Shown: one piece after another, positions 1 through 9,657 of the stretch
Numbering within the stretch: the stretch's first letter is position 1
How the letters are laid out: each line of letters opens with the position of its first letter
Assembly: GCA_016201825.1 (NCBI GenBank)
Contig: JACQCD010000003.1
Coordinates: 1 to 54,866, forward strand
DNA length: 54,866 nt
From: Nitrospirota bacterium
GTDB lineage: Bacteria > Nitrospirota > Nitrospiria > 2-01-FULL-66-17
Direction: 5' to 3'
Program-made: the position numbers and the translations under genes
Notes under the pieces: model-generated
Database searches by the model: none
Told to the model about the DNA's origin: nothing
The model's input: the letters and a program-made list of their open reading frames with translations, nothing else

Positions 1-986
1 TGCTCCGAGGCGAGTGCTTGACTCTGTCCATGCCATTCTTCGATTTGTGCGGCAAGGAAGTCCACCCGATGCCTGGAGTTTTGCGCGCAGGTTTCTCCCT
101 CGACTAGTTGTCCCTGGGCATCCTGGAGTTCGCGATCCAGGATATCAAGCGCGTTTTTTTCAGCCGCGATCTTCGCGTCGATCGCGCTCAGGTCGGTCGA
201 GAAGCGGACTTCCCCGGCGCGATCCCGATCCAGCGCGGTACTCAGCTCGCCGGCTTGAGCGCGCCAGGCCTGATAGCGAGTGGCGGCGGTCCTCAGATCG
301 AGTCCCTTCAGTTGATCATAGGTCTGGCGATACCGCTCGGCCTTTTTGGCTTGACGGTCGAGAGAAGCCAACTGGCGCTTCACTTCGCCGATGATGTCGC
401 GGACGCGCAGCAAATTCTGTTCGGTCGCCTCGAGTTTTCGGAGGGCTTCGGTTTTGCGGATCTTGTATTTGATGATTCCCGCCGTTTCTTCGACCAGCGC
501 ACGACGCTCGAGGGGCGAAGCGTTGATAATGGCGTCGACCTTCCCCTGCTCCAAAACGGTATGGCCTTTGATCCCGGCTCCGGTTTCGATGAGGAGGTCA
601 CGGATGTCCTTCAGCCTGCACGGAACCCGATTGACGAGATACTCACTCTCTCCGGACCGATAGAGCCGCCGGCTGATGGTCAGTTCGGAAAACTCGCCGG
701 CGACGCTATCGAGTTCCGCCCGCTGCACACCCCCAAAGGTGAGCGACACTTCGGCCAGGCCGGTCTGGACTCTTCGCGCGCTTCCATTAAAGAGGACATC
801 CTCCATCCGGTCGCCGCGGAGGGTCTTGGGTGACTGTTCGCCCAAGCACCACAGAATGGCATCGGCAATGTTGCTCTTTCCACAGCCATTAGGTCCAACG
901 ACGGCCGTAATCCCTGGCTGAAACGTGAGGAGAGTCCGTTCGCCGAAGGACTTAAAGCCCGTGATCTCTAATCGCGTGAGTCGCAT
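1..986 (-). CDS. smc: Chromosome segregation protein SMC, N-terminal part (3' end beyond window)
   Basis: Reverse-strand translation from ATG at 986: MRLTRLEITGFKSFGERTLLTFQPGITAVVGPNGCGKSNIADAILWCLGEQSPKTLRGDRMEDVLFNGSARR..., with Walker A GPNGCGKS and SMC signatures. Runs off the left edge, so the ORF track does not list it. Confidence 0.93.
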   Translation of the reverse strand, partial: MRLTRLEITGFKSFGERTLLTFQPGITAVVGPNGCGKSNIADAILWCLGEQSPKTLRGDRMEDVLFNGSARRVQTGLAEVSLTFGGVQRAELDSVAGEFSELTISRRLYRSGESEYLVNRVPCRLKDIRDLLIETGAGIKGHTVLEQGKVDAIINASPLERRALVEETAGIIKYKIRKTEALRKLEATEQNLLRVRDIIGEVKRQLASLDRQAKKAERYRQTYDQLKGLDLRTAATRYQAWRAQAGELSTALDRDRAGEVRFSTDLSAIDAKIAAEKNALDILDRELQDAQGQLVEGETCAQNSRHRVDFLAAQIEEWHGQSQALASE

Positions 987-1191
987 CGGTCCCTCAAAAC
1001 AGGTTGGTGTTCCCCGGAATGGGGATTCTATAGCACAGGCTTGTCATGGATGTAAAGTAGAAAAAAACAACTTTTGGCTTTCTTGTATCATTAGAAGAAC
1101 GCCCCTCCAAGTGCAGACGACCGGTCGCGTTCGTGGTATAGTACGGGCCGTGGTCCCAGAAGATCCCCAACGCGATCCAGATGCCACCAGG

Positions 1192-1470
1192 ATGACTCTC
1201 TCGTGCCCTGGTTGTCACGCGCAACTGGTGGTTGACATAGAAACGGGCACGGTGCTCTGGCACCAGCCGCCTCCCGAGCCGGCGCAACCATCGCTGGGCG
1301 ACCTCATGAAAAACCTCGAGGCCAAACGGCAGGAGGTGGCCCAACGGTTCGAACGCGAACGGCGCGCCTTAAGCGACCGGGGGCGCGTGCTCGAGGAGAA
1401 AGTCAAGGAATCGCTCAAGCGCGTCGATCCAAACAGCCCACCTCCTCTGCGTCCCATCGATCTGGATTAA
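1192..1470 (+). CDS. Small CPxC-containing coiled hypothetical protein
   Basis: ORF MTLSCPGCHAQLVVDIETGTVLWHQPPPEPAQPSLGDLMKNLEAKRQEVAQRFERERRALSDRG...; an in-frame GTG at 1150 is an alternative start. Confidence 0.6.
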   Translation: MTLSCPGCHAQLVVDIETGTVLWHQPPPEPAQPSLGDLMKNLEAKRQEVAQRFERERRALSDRGRVLEEKVKESLKRVDPNSPPPLRPIDLD

Positions 1471-1539
1471 GGCCGCAGCGCGCGGCGTCCTTGCCGGTTC
1501 CCGGAGCGTGTGTTATCTTTCGAGCTCTCGGAGGTCGGC

Positions 1540-2319
1540 ATGTTGCTTCACCAGTGGGATGTCCCGGTCCTGATCGGGTTCGTCGGAGCCTTGATCGGGA
1601 GCTTCCTGAACGTGTGTATTCATCGTCTGCCCCGCGGCGAGTCCGTCGTCCGGCCCCGATCCCGATGTCCCGCCTGCTTCTTGCCCATCCGGGCCCTCGA
1701 CAACGTCCCGGTTCTGTCGTTTCTGTGGCTGGGGGGGCGGTGCCGGCGGTGCCGGGCTGCGATTTCGTATCGGTATCCAGCCGTCGAGATTCTCAACGGA
1801 ATAGGCTACGTCCTCATTTGGCATCGATTCGGCGCCACGCCGGCCGCCGCGGTCTACGCGGTATTTTTCTCCGCACTGCTCGTCGTCACCTTTATCGATT
1901 GGGATCATCAGATTATTCCGAATCGGATTACCTTGCCCGGTATCGTCATCGGGCTGATTTCGGCGGCCACGGTGTTGGCTGGGGGCTTTGCCGATGCCGT
2001 ATTGGGGGCCGTCCTGGGTGGAGGATTGCTCTATGCGGTGGCGGTGATCAGCGAATGGTTTCTGAAGAAGGAAGGCATGGGGTTGGGCGACGTCAAACTG
2101 CTGGCGATGATCGGTGCCTTCCTCGGGTGGAGAGCGGTCCTGGTCACGATTTTCATCGGCGCCTTGACGGGCTCTCTCATCGGACTGGCCCTCATGGCGT
2201 TACGGGTCAGACGTCGAGAAGACCCCATTCCGTTCGGTCCATTTCTCGCACTGGGCGCGGTGGCAGCGCTTTTTGCCGGGCCCGAGTTGATTGCGTGGTA
2301 CCTTCGGTTGGGAGCATAG
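1540..2319 (+). CDS. pilD: Type IV prepilin peptidase (A24 family)
   Basis: CPACFLPIRALDNVPVLSFLWLGGRCRRC double CxxC motif, FIDWDHQIIPNRITLPG and GLGDVKLLAMIG aspartyl motifs, multiple TM segments. Confidence 0.93.
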   Translation: MLLHQWDVPVLIGFVGALIGSFLNVCIHRLPRGESVVRPRSRCPACFLPIRALDNVPVLSFLWLGGRCRRCRAAISYRYPAVEILNGIGYVLIWHRFGATPAAAVYAVFFSALLVVTFIDWDHQIIPNRITLPGIVIGLISAATVLAGGFADAVLGAVLGGGLLYAVAVISEWFLKKEGMGLGDVKLLAMIGAFLGWRAVLVTIFIGALTGSLIGLALMALRVRRREDPIPFGPFLALGAVAALFAGPELIAWYLRLGA

Positions 2320-2327
2320 AACCCCGC

Positions 2328-3752
2328 GTGCAGCGCTTCTTCGATCGCCCTGGGTCGGTGGTGTGGCTCGGGATTATACTCTGCGTGGCTTTCCTGGTGC
2401 TGGTGTTCCACCGTGGGATCGAGCCGGCTTCGCCCGCGGCGCGTCCTCTGACCTTGATTGAGGTCACCGTGGCCGTCGCCCTGGGCGCAATCGGCTTGGC
2501 GGTCATCATCGCGCGCCGCTTCGGACGCGGAGGTCGTTCGAGCCAGAGCCCCTCCGAGGATGAACGAGCGGGTTTTGTCATGGACACGTTCCAGCACGTG
2601 CTCCAGGAACTCAAGGAAAAGGAAACTGCCTTGGGCCGACTTCGGGCAAAGGCCGAAGCTCGCGCCGAGCGGGTGGAGAGTTACCATGAAAATATCCTGA
2701 GGAGCATTGCAAGCGGAGTCATCACGTCCGATTCCCGTGGAATCATCACGACATTTAATGTTGCCGCCGAGCGTATATTGGGCCTTCGAAGCGGTGAGGT
2801 CATCGGTCGGCCGTGTGGTCAGGTGTTGGGAGAAACAAGCCCGATCACGACGATGGTCAGTCGGTCGCTCGAGGAGCGGACCCACTTCTCTCGCCAAGAG
2901 TGGGATTTTCTTCGAGGAACCGAGCGGGTGTGTGTGGGCTTGAGCAGCGCGCTCCTCCGGGACCGAGCGGAGACCATCATCGGCGCGGCAGTCGTGTTCA
3001 CCGATTTGACCGAGATCAAGCGCCTGGAAGAGCAGGTCGAATCGGAGCACCGGCTGTCGGTCCTAGGGGAGATGTCCGCGGGAATAGCCCACGAATTCCG
3101 GAATTATATGGGCGCCATTCTGGGATGGTCCAAGCTCTTAGCGAAGCAGCTTCCGGAAGGCACCAGTGGTCGCCCGATGGTCGAGGCCATTATGCACGAG
3201 TTGTCGATCATGCAACACCTGATCGACGATCTCCTGGGGTTCGGGCGCGACCTCGAACCGCAGCGTCAACCGCTGGAGTTTCGCGAGTTCTTAAAGGAGG
3301 CCACCACACTGAGACCATGCCGGCCAGGGATCCAGGTCGGCGTCACGATCGCTCCGGCGGTGCCTCACGAGGTGGAATGGGACCTCACGCTGATGCGACA
3401 GGCTCTCAAGAACTTGGTCCAAAATGCCGCTGAGGCCATGCCAGAGGGAGGGACGGTCACCGTCCAGGTCGCGGTGGCGGACGCAAAACCGGCGGCGATC
3501 GAATTGGTGGTCGGTGACACGGGCGTCGGCATCCCAGCCCAGTTTATGGACCGGATCTTTCTGCCATTCTTTACGCTCAAAGCGACAGGACACGGGCTTG
3601 GACTGGCGCTCGTTCACAAGATCGTCCTCGCCCACCAGGGGAGCATTCGCGTCCGCAGCCATGAGGGAGCGGGCACCACGTTTACACTCACCATGCCGGT
3701 GACCGGAGCCACATCGACGGGACACCGCAGCCGGCTGAACCAAGCGGCGTAA
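2328..3752 (+). CDS. PAS-domain two-component sensor histidine kinase (PilS/AtoS-like)
   Basis: Two N-terminal TM segments, PAS region (ITSDSRGIITTFNVAAERILG), H box GEMSAGIAHEFRNYMGAI, N box QNAAEAMPEGG, G boxes DTGVGIP and GHGLGLALV. The ORF-track start at 1491 is an out-of-frame extension over pilD; GTG at 2328 chosen. Confidence 0.88.
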   Translation: MQRFFDRPGSVVWLGIILCVAFLVLVFHRGIEPASPAARPLTLIEVTVAVALGAIGLAVIIARRFGRGGRSSQSPSEDERAGFVMDTFQHVLQELKEKETALGRLRAKAEARAERVESYHENILRSIASGVITSDSRGIITTFNVAAERILGLRSGEVIGRPCGQVLGETSPITTMVSRSLEERTHFSRQEWDFLRGTERVCVGLSSALLRDRAETIIGAAVVFTDLTEIKRLEEQVESEHRLSVLGEMSAGIAHEFRNYMGAILGWSKLLAKQLPEGTSGRPMVEAIMHELSIMQHLIDDLLGFGRDLEPQRQPLEFREFLKEATTLRPCRPGIQVGVTIAPAVPHEVEWDLTLMRQALKNLVQNAAEAMPEGGTVTVQVAVADAKPAAIELVVGDTGVGIPAQFMDRIFLPFFTLKATGHGLGLALVHKIVLAHQGSIRVRSHEGAGTTFTLTMPVTGATSTGHRSRLNQAA

Positions 3753-3766
3753 GGAACCCTCACTCG

Positions 3767-5188
3767 ATGCTCACCATCTTGATTGCAGAAGACAACGACG
3801 GAATGGCCACCATGCTGATGTCGGCCCTGAGGGCTGAGGGATACGAGGTGACCTGGGCACGGGATGGGCGGGAAGCCGTGCAACGATTGCGCGCGCAAAA
3901 ATTTGATCTGGTCGTGACCGACTTGAAACTGCCTTATAAAGGCGGGTTGGACATCCTGCAGACCGCGAAAGATCAGAACAGCCTGCTCCCCGTGATCGTC
4001 ATGACCGCACACGGCACCATCGAAACGGCAGTCAAAGCGGTCAAGGACGGCGCGTACGATTTTCTCACCAAGCCCTTCGACCCCGACCACCTGCTGCTGG
4101 TCATCGGCCGCGCCCTCGAGAAACAGCGGCTGATCACGGAAAACCTCCTCTTAAAGGAAGAGGCCGCCAGCCAATCCGGGCTTCCGCGCATCATCGGCAA
4201 GCACCCCCGAGTCCTTGCCGTCATCGACCAAATTACCAAAGTGGCCGCCAGCCGGACAACGGTCCTCCTCCTCGGTGAGAGCGGGACCGGGAAGGAGTTG
4301 TTTGCGCGGGCGCTACACGGATTGAGCCCTCGTCGCGAGGGGTCGTTCGTGGCGATCAACTGCGCCGCCATTCCGAAAGAGTTGCTGGAAAGCGAGTTAT
4401 TCGGTCACGAGCGCGGGTCGTTCACGGGTGCGACCGACCGCCGGATCGGCAAATTCGAGTTGGCGGATCATGGCACGATCTTCCTCGATGAGATCGGCGA
4501 TCTCGACCTGGGATTACAGGCCAAACTTCTGCGAGTACTGGAAGGGGAGGAGTTCTGCCGCGTCGGAGGAACCGCGCGGGTGAAGATCGACGTCCGCGTA
4601 GTGGCGGCGACCAACAAAGATTTGCGCGCGGCGATTGCACAACAATGCTTTCGGGAGGACCTGTTCTTCCGCCTGAGCGTCGTGCCGATCACCGTCCCTC
4701 CGCTGCGCGACCGTCGGGAGGACATCCCCGCCCTCGTCGCCTATTTTCTTGCACACTACTGCCGGGAGCTGAAGCGGCCGCTGAAGACGCTGTCAGAGAG
4801 CGCGCGGCAGGTCATGATCCACCATCCCTGGACGGGCAACATCCGAGAACTGCAAAACTGCATCGAGCGGGCCGTGATCTTGACCGACAGCGATGTGATC
4901 GAGGAGGAACACCTCGGAATCCGCCAGCAAGAGTTAGGAGAGATCCACGCGCGGGAAATTCCTCTGGAAGGGACGTTACATGAGGTCAGCGCAGCGGCCA
5001 CCCGGATGGCCGAAACGCGCATGATTCGCAAGGTTCTCAAAAGCACCGGGGGCAACAAAAGCCGCGCCGCGCAGCTTCTCGGGGTGAGTTACAAAACGCT
5101 GCTCACGAAAATCAAAGACTATAAGATCGAGCGATCCCACTCGTCCTCTTCGAGTGATCCGGTCGAGGTCATCCCTCCAGCAGCCTAG
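3767..5188 (+). CDS. Sigma-54 dependent response regulator (PilR/NtrC family)
   Basis: Receiver domain (VVTDLKLPYKGG), AAA+ domain with GESGTGKE and GAFTGA-class ELFGHERGSFTGATDRR, C-terminal Fis-type HTH (NKSRAAQLLGVSYKTLLTKIKDY). Confidence 0.93.
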   Translation: MLTILIAEDNDGMATMLMSALRAEGYEVTWARDGREAVQRLRAQKFDLVVTDLKLPYKGGLDILQTAKDQNSLLPVIVMTAHGTIETAVKAVKDGAYDFLTKPFDPDHLLLVIGRALEKQRLITENLLLKEEAASQSGLPRIIGKHPRVLAVIDQITKVAASRTTVLLLGESGTGKELFARALHGLSPRREGSFVAINCAAIPKELLESELFGHERGSFTGATDRRIGKFELADHGTIFLDEIGDLDLGLQAKLLRVLEGEEFCRVGGTARVKIDVRVVAATNKDLRAAIAQQCFREDLFFRLSVVPITVPPLRDRREDIPALVAYFLAHYCRELKRPLKTLSESARQVMIHHPWTGNIRELQNCIERAVILTDSDVIEEEHLGIRQQELGEIHAREIPLEGTLHEVSAAATRMAETRMIRKVLKSTGGNKSRAAQLLGVSYKTLLTKIKDYKIERSHSSSSSDPVEVIPPAA

Positions 5189-5294
5189 TCCCTTCGTTCG
5201 CGGTCATTCACAGTCGCGCCCGCTGGTCTGAACTCCGGTTCAGGTCGAGAGGGCGCTGTTCATCGCGTCTCTAAGAATTCGCCCTCCCCGCCTT

Positions 5295-5310
5295 CGGCAC
5301 GGCTTTTGAA
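5295..5310 (+). promoter_or_regulatory. Possible sigma-54 -24/-12 promoter of the first minor-pilin set
   Basis: CGGCACGgcttTTGAA against consensus TGGCACGnnnnTTGCA. Spacing fits, but the -12 C is A, and the predicted start of transcription is almost at the ATG. Confidence 0.3.
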
Positions 5311-5323
5311 ACTACCCACAATC

Positions 5324-5818
5324 ATGACCAGAACAGGTAATCGGCCTGAGCAAGGGTACACCATGCTGGAGCTGCTGGTTGTGCTGAGCATGGTGGCGAT
5401 TGTAGCGGCCATGGCCTGGCCCCGGATGACGGAATGGCTGCCGCGCATCGAACTCACGGCCGCGACCAACACGCTGGTGGCCGACATTCGCTGGGCGAGG
5501 CAGAAAGCCCGGGCCCAAGGACGGGTGCTCGTCATCCGGTTCGACCCCAACGGGCGATGCTACACCGTCGGCGGTGAGACCGGATTCCAACGCGCGGTCC
5601 ATCTTCCGGTTCCGCTCTCGTTCGGAACCCCGGAGGATCAAGCCTCAGACGGAATTACCTTCCGAGACAACGCGATCAGATTCAGTCCAAGACCCGGCCT
5701 TCAGAATAGCTTTGGGTCAGTCAGTCTCCGCACGCCGAGCGGTCAGGCTCGGAAGATCACCGTGAGCATCGCCGGATATTCTTCGTTGGCGGTCTGGGAT
5801 GGCATGCAGTGGCGATGA
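5324..5818 (+). CDS. Minor pseudopilin, GspH/FimT family (set 1)
   Basis: Prepilin motif EQG/YTMLELLVVLSMVAIVAAMAWPRM. Confidence 0.85.
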   Translation: MTRTGNRPEQGYTMLELLVVLSMVAIVAAMAWPRMTEWLPRIELTAATNTLVADIRWARQKARAQGRVLVIRFDPNGRCYTVGGETGFQRAVHLPVPLSFGTPEDQASDGITFRDNAIRFSPRPGLQNSFGSVSLRTPSGQARKITVSIAGYSSLAVWDGMQWR

Positions 5819-5828
5819 GCGAGGACGT

Positions 5829-6236
5829 ATGAGGGGTGCGCACCGGCAAGCAGGGTTTAGCCTCATCGAAACGTTGGTGGCCCTCTGCATCCTGGTTGTC
5901 GGCGTGTTGGGTGTGACCAAGATGTTCAGCGAAGGGCGGCGGATCTTTGCAGAGATCGAGCGGCGCCGGTCGGCCGTGTGGTTAGCCCAGGACAAATTGG
6001 AGGCAAAGGTGGGCCAAGAGTATGACACGCTGGGTGCTCCAACCAACGGGTCCGAGTGGAGCGAAGGCGGCATGCTGGCTGGACAAGACGAACACGAGGG
6101 AATTATGCGGAGCTGGAGGGTAGAGATCGACCGTCCAGCCCCGGGAGTTGCGAACATCTGGGTGGCGACGCAGTGGACCGAGCGCGGGGCACGACGCTCA
6201 GTCCTTCTTGTCGGGCTCAAAGCCCGCGGCGATTGA
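5829..6236 (+). CDS. Minor pilin, PilV-like (set 1)
   Basis: Prepilin motif QAG/FSLIETLVALCILVVGVLGVTKMF. Confidence 0.8.
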   Translation: MRGAHRQAGFSLIETLVALCILVVGVLGVTKMFSEGRRIFAEIERRRSAVWLAQDKLEAKVGQEYDTLGAPTNGSEWSEGGMLAGQDEHEGIMRSWRVEIDRPAPGVANIWVATQWTERGARRSVLLVGLKARGD

Positions 6237-6241
6237 CCACG

Positions 6242-6988
6242 ATGAGCGCTCTAGGCCAAAAGGAGTTCCCGGGGCAACAGGGCACGACGCTCGTTGAATG
6301 CCTGCTCGCGACTGGGATCGGGGTGGCGCTCGTTGCCATGTTCGTCCACGCGCTCTGGACCCATCAAGCCGCCTATCGTGACCAGCTTGCCCGACTCGAT
6401 ACCACCCAGCAAGCCGACTTTGCCCTTGCCATGATGGCCGATGAGCTTCGTATCGCCGTGCAGGCCATCCATGGTCAAGGGTGTCCCGAACCCGGAGTCC
6501 AGGTTCAGAGCGCGCAGATCTCGTTTGCCGCGAATCTCTACGACCACACGACCGAGTTGCGGGAACAGGCCCCCGTGGCTCAGGGCAGTCTTGTGGTGAG
6601 GTCCTCATCCGTTTTCGAGGTCAACGATCTCGTTATGATCGTCGGCGTCGGCGATCCGGCCGATCCCTCTGACGACGTAGCCGAATGCCGAGTGATCGAG
6701 CAGATCGTCGGTGATCGGGTGACCGTGCGCGGCACGTTGACCCGATCTTACCCTTTGGGTAGTGCGGTCTTCGTGCTCAATCGGATCCGATATTCGTACG
6801 ATGCTCTCCGTGGCCGATTGATGCGCTCGCAAGATGGGGCGAGTCAGAGAATCGCGCAGGGGGTGAGAGTGTTTTCCATCGGGAGAGAGGGCCGAACCAT
6901 CGTGGTGAGCCTCGGTCTGCGGGCGTTGAACCCGGCTGCTCCGTCTCCGACGTGGCAACGCCGCATCCTGTTTGAGGATATCCGATGA
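6242..6988 (+). CDS. Minor pilin, PilW-like (set 1)
   Basis: Prepilin-like N terminus QQG/TTLVECLLATGIGVALVAMFVHAL; ATGA overlap with the next gene. Confidence 0.75.
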   Translation: MSALGQKEFPGQQGTTLVECLLATGIGVALVAMFVHALWTHQAAYRDQLARLDTTQQADFALAMMADELRIAVQAIHGQGCPEPGVQVQSAQISFAANLYDHTTELREQAPVAQGSLVVRSSSVFEVNDLVMIVGVGDPADPSDDVAECRVIEQIVGDRVTVRGTLTRSYPLGSAVFVLNRIRYSYDALRGRLMRSQDGASQRIAQGVRVFSIGREGRTIVVSLGLRALNPAAPSPTWQRRILFEDIR

Positions 6989-8523
6989 CGGGAGTCCAGG
7001 GAAGCGACTTGTTCCCGCGGAAAGAGTATCCCCCGCCCGGGGTCGGGTGGGGCGGGGCTGAGCGCGGAGCCGTTCTCGTGGTCGCCCTCGTGACGCTGGG
7101 ACTGCTTTCGGTGCTCGGTGGGGCGTGGCTTCGAGTCGTGACCGAGGACCGAGAGACAGTGGTCCGCGAGGAGCGCGAGATCCTCGCCCGGTCTCTGGCG
7201 GATGCGGGGGTCGAGCGAGTACTCGCCTGGTTTGCGGACCCGGCGAGCTTCGTTGGCCCGGGCGTCATCCGACAGGCGAGTTCCTGCGCCGCACCGAGAG
7301 ATCAAGCGGCCATCTTCCGTAAGCGGTGTCTCGGCGCGGGTGGACTTCCAAGTTTCAGAGGCGTTGATGGCTCGTTTCAATTCGTTGGAACGGCGACCAG
7401 CCCGGACTTGGTCTACGCGTGGAATACGATCGAGGAGCTCTCGCTCGACTCGATACTCCAGGATCTGAATCTACCCGGGCCGTCCCTCCGATCCCTTGTG
7501 TCGACCATCCGCATGGAAATCCGACTCCTCGCCCCACAGAGCCCCGACGCCATCGCGACCATCTTGAGCCGGGCGTCCATCGGCGAGGATGCCACCGCGA
7601 CCGTCAGGGCCGAATTGATCGATGGACCATGGCGGGGGATCTCTGAGGCGATCCACGCGGGAGCGGGTACTCCCGGATCGATTCCCATTCGCGTCCACTG
7701 GGGAGATATCTTCGTCGATGGGCCGCTCGACATGACGACGATCGCGGATCGTCTCCCTCGCCGTGATCCCGATACGATGATCAACGGCCAGCCGTACATC
7801 CTCGAGCCCGGAGCGGATCGCTGGCTCGACCTCCGAGCAAGCGGCACGGTCTCCGGGCCGCTTGCTCCAAATGGCCAAAGCTTTTTAGATCCGTATGCCC
7901 ACGTGCATCAGAATGTCCCCCAGCCAGGCCCCGAGGTCTGGGGATATCGGGCGCTGAAGAGTTATGCGCAACGGCACGGCCGCTATGTGACGACCAGGGG
8001 AACCGGTCTCCTCTATGAGAACGATCAAGGTCCGGGGGTGCCGCCCAACGCTGTCTTCACGCCGTCCGGGAACACCAGGTCGGGCGTTCTCTTTATCGAC
8101 ACCCTGGACCAGCAACCGCCTCGGTTGGATAATCTGGAGCAACTCCGCGTGGAGTTCGATTTTGCGCAAGCTGATGCATTTGTCGGAGCGCACCTCGTCA
8201 TCACCGGCGCTGCGGGTCGGTCGGTGGTGGTGGACACGCCGCCGGAAGACGGAAATCTCTCGGCAGAACCGGCCGTGCGCGGCATTACGCTATCGGGGAT
8301 CCACTACGTGGGTGCCCTGCTGGTTGCGGGCCAAGTCAGGGTGGAAAACCGCGTCAACGTATTTGGTGCTATCAAAGCCGGCCAGGGCTTCGACGATGTC
8401 GGCGGCCTCGAGATCTGGTACGACGGCCGCCTTGCCCAAGGATACCGAAAGGGATTCGCTCCGGTTTTGGTGAAGCCGGGGAGTCGCCGAAGGGTGGTGC
8501 CCGAAACCCCGCCCACTGGGTAA
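6985..8523 (+). CDS. Large PilX-like pilus assembly protein (set 1)
   Basis: GAVLVVALVTLGLLSVLGGAWLRVV hydrophobic N-terminal helix followed by a ~450-aa extracellular domain; position after PilW. Confidence 0.65.
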   Translation: MTGVQGSDLFPRKEYPPPGVGWGGAERGAVLVVALVTLGLLSVLGGAWLRVVTEDRETVVREEREILARSLADAGVERVLAWFADPASFVGPGVIRQASSCAAPRDQAAIFRKRCLGAGGLPSFRGVDGSFQFVGTATSPDLVYAWNTIEELSLDSILQDLNLPGPSLRSLVSTIRMEIRLLAPQSPDAIATILSRASIGEDATATVRAELIDGPWRGISEAIHAGAGTPGSIPIRVHWGDIFVDGPLDMTTIADRLPRRDPDTMINGQPYILEPGADRWLDLRASGTVSGPLAPNGQSFLDPYAHVHQNVPQPGPEVWGYRALKSYAQRHGRYVTTRGTGLLYENDQGPGVPPNAVFTPSGNTRSGVLFIDTLDQQPPRLDNLEQLRVEFDFAQADAFVGAHLVITGAAGRSVVVDTPPEDGNLSAEPAVRGITLSGIHYVGALLVAGQVRVENRVNVFGAIKAGQGFDDVGGLEIWYDGRLAQGYRKGFAPVLVKPGSRRRVVPETPPTG

Positions 8524-8626
8524 CCGATTACAGAGGTGTCCTCCCGCCTACCGGCTCCACGCCCTCCAAGCATTTCTTAGGTCAAAATAACCAAACGATC
8601 TTAACTACTTCTGCACAACGTCGCCC

Positions 8627-8643
8627 TGGCATAGCTGATGCAA
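8627..8643 (+). promoter_or_regulatory. Predicted sigma-54 -24/-12 promoter of the second minor-pilin set
   Basis: TGGCATAGCTGATGCAA: GG and GC separated by exactly 10 nt, 35 nt upstream of the GTG start at 8679, which is preceded by GCAGGAG. Confidence 0.6.
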
Positions 8644-8678
8644 ACTCGTCGTCAACGATGAGTCGCAGGAGTCACAAC

Positions 8679-9164
8679 GTGAAGAGTGAACGAGGCGTCA
8701 CCCTGATAGAGATGATGGTCGTCCTTGCGATCATCGCGATTGTGAGCGCGGTTTCCGTGCTGAACTCGCAAGGGCTGCTGAACTCCTACCGTGTAAGAGC
8801 GGCCGCGCGACAGGTGTTCAGCGATGTACAGACGGCGCGTCTGGGCGCGATCAAAGGCGGGCGGGCGTGGGCGCTGTGTTTTCCCGCAGGCAACCCTGTG
8901 GCGGTCACCACGTACACCCTCCGGAATGTTGCGGGGGCCGACACGGCCTTATGCACGGCCGACGACGGCCCTCCGGTGAGAACCACGACGATCGGGAACC
9001 CGAGGCTAGTCATTACGAAAAACTTCGCGGCCGCCGCTCTAAGTTTTAATCCCAACGGAACGGCTTCAACGGGTGGCAATCTCGTCACCATCGCTTCGAG
9101 CGACGGGGCGCGAACCGTGACCATCAACATCACCACCGGGACCGGGAATCCCAGGATTCAATGA
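8679..9164 (+). CDS. Minor pseudopilin, GspH/FimT family (set 2)
   Basis: VKSERG/VTLIEMMVVLAIIAIVSAV class III signal. GTG at 8679 has an SD (AGGAG) and gives a 6-aa leader; ORF-track start is 8658. Confidence 0.85.
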   Translation: MKSERGVTLIEMMVVLAIIAIVSAVSVLNSQGLLNSYRVRAAARQVFSDVQTARLGAIKGGRAWALCFPAGNPVAVTTYTLRNVAGADTALCTADDGPPVRTTTIGNPRLVITKNFAAAALSFNPNGTASTGGNLVTIASSDGARTVTINITTGTGNPRIQ

Positions 9165-9180
9165 GATGAAAGGGCCGGGC

Positions 9181-9615
9181 ATGCAGAAGCCGAACGGCTT
9201 CACGATCATCGAAGTGCTTATCGCGATCTTGATCCTTTCCATCGGTCTGCTGGGGGTTGCGGCGATGCAGACCACGGCGATCCGGGGCAATACGTTCTCC
9301 CGTGATACCACCCTGGGAACTCAACTGGCCGAAGAGATGATTGAGCGGATTCGCGTCAACGCGCTCAACGCTCCGGGGGCGTACAACGGGATCGATACCA
9401 GCGTGGCGTGCGGTGGCGCCGACCCGGTGTTGGGTGATTGCGTGCAATGGCGGGCGGCGCTCCAAGCCTCGGCGCTCCTCTCGGCCAGGGGTCAGGTGAC
9501 GGTCGTCACCAACACGCCGGTCCAGGAGAGCACCACGATCAATGTGGTGGTGTCCTGGGGAACGCCGCAACGATCCGTGACGTTCAGCACGATTGTGGAA
9601 ACATGGGTGAGTTAG
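9181..9615 (+). CDS. pilV: Type IV pilus modification protein PilV (set 2)
   Basis: MQKPNG/FTIIEVLIAILILSIGLLGVAAMQTTAIRGN...AEEMIERIRVN, strong PilV signature. Confidence 0.88.
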   Translation: MQKPNGFTIIEVLIAILILSIGLLGVAAMQTTAIRGNTFSRDTTLGTQLAEEMIERIRVNALNAPGAYNGIDTSVACGGADPVLGDCVQWRAALQASALLSARGQVTVVTNTPVQESTTINVVVSWGTPQRSVTFSTIVETWVS

Positions 9616-9657
9616 GCGCAGGTGGAACGCGGTAACGAGATAAGGGAGGGTGCGGAC

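Noticed and set aside
108-833. 241-aa plus-strand ORF at the left edge
   Set aside because: Antisense to the partial SMC gene, whose motifs are unambiguous.
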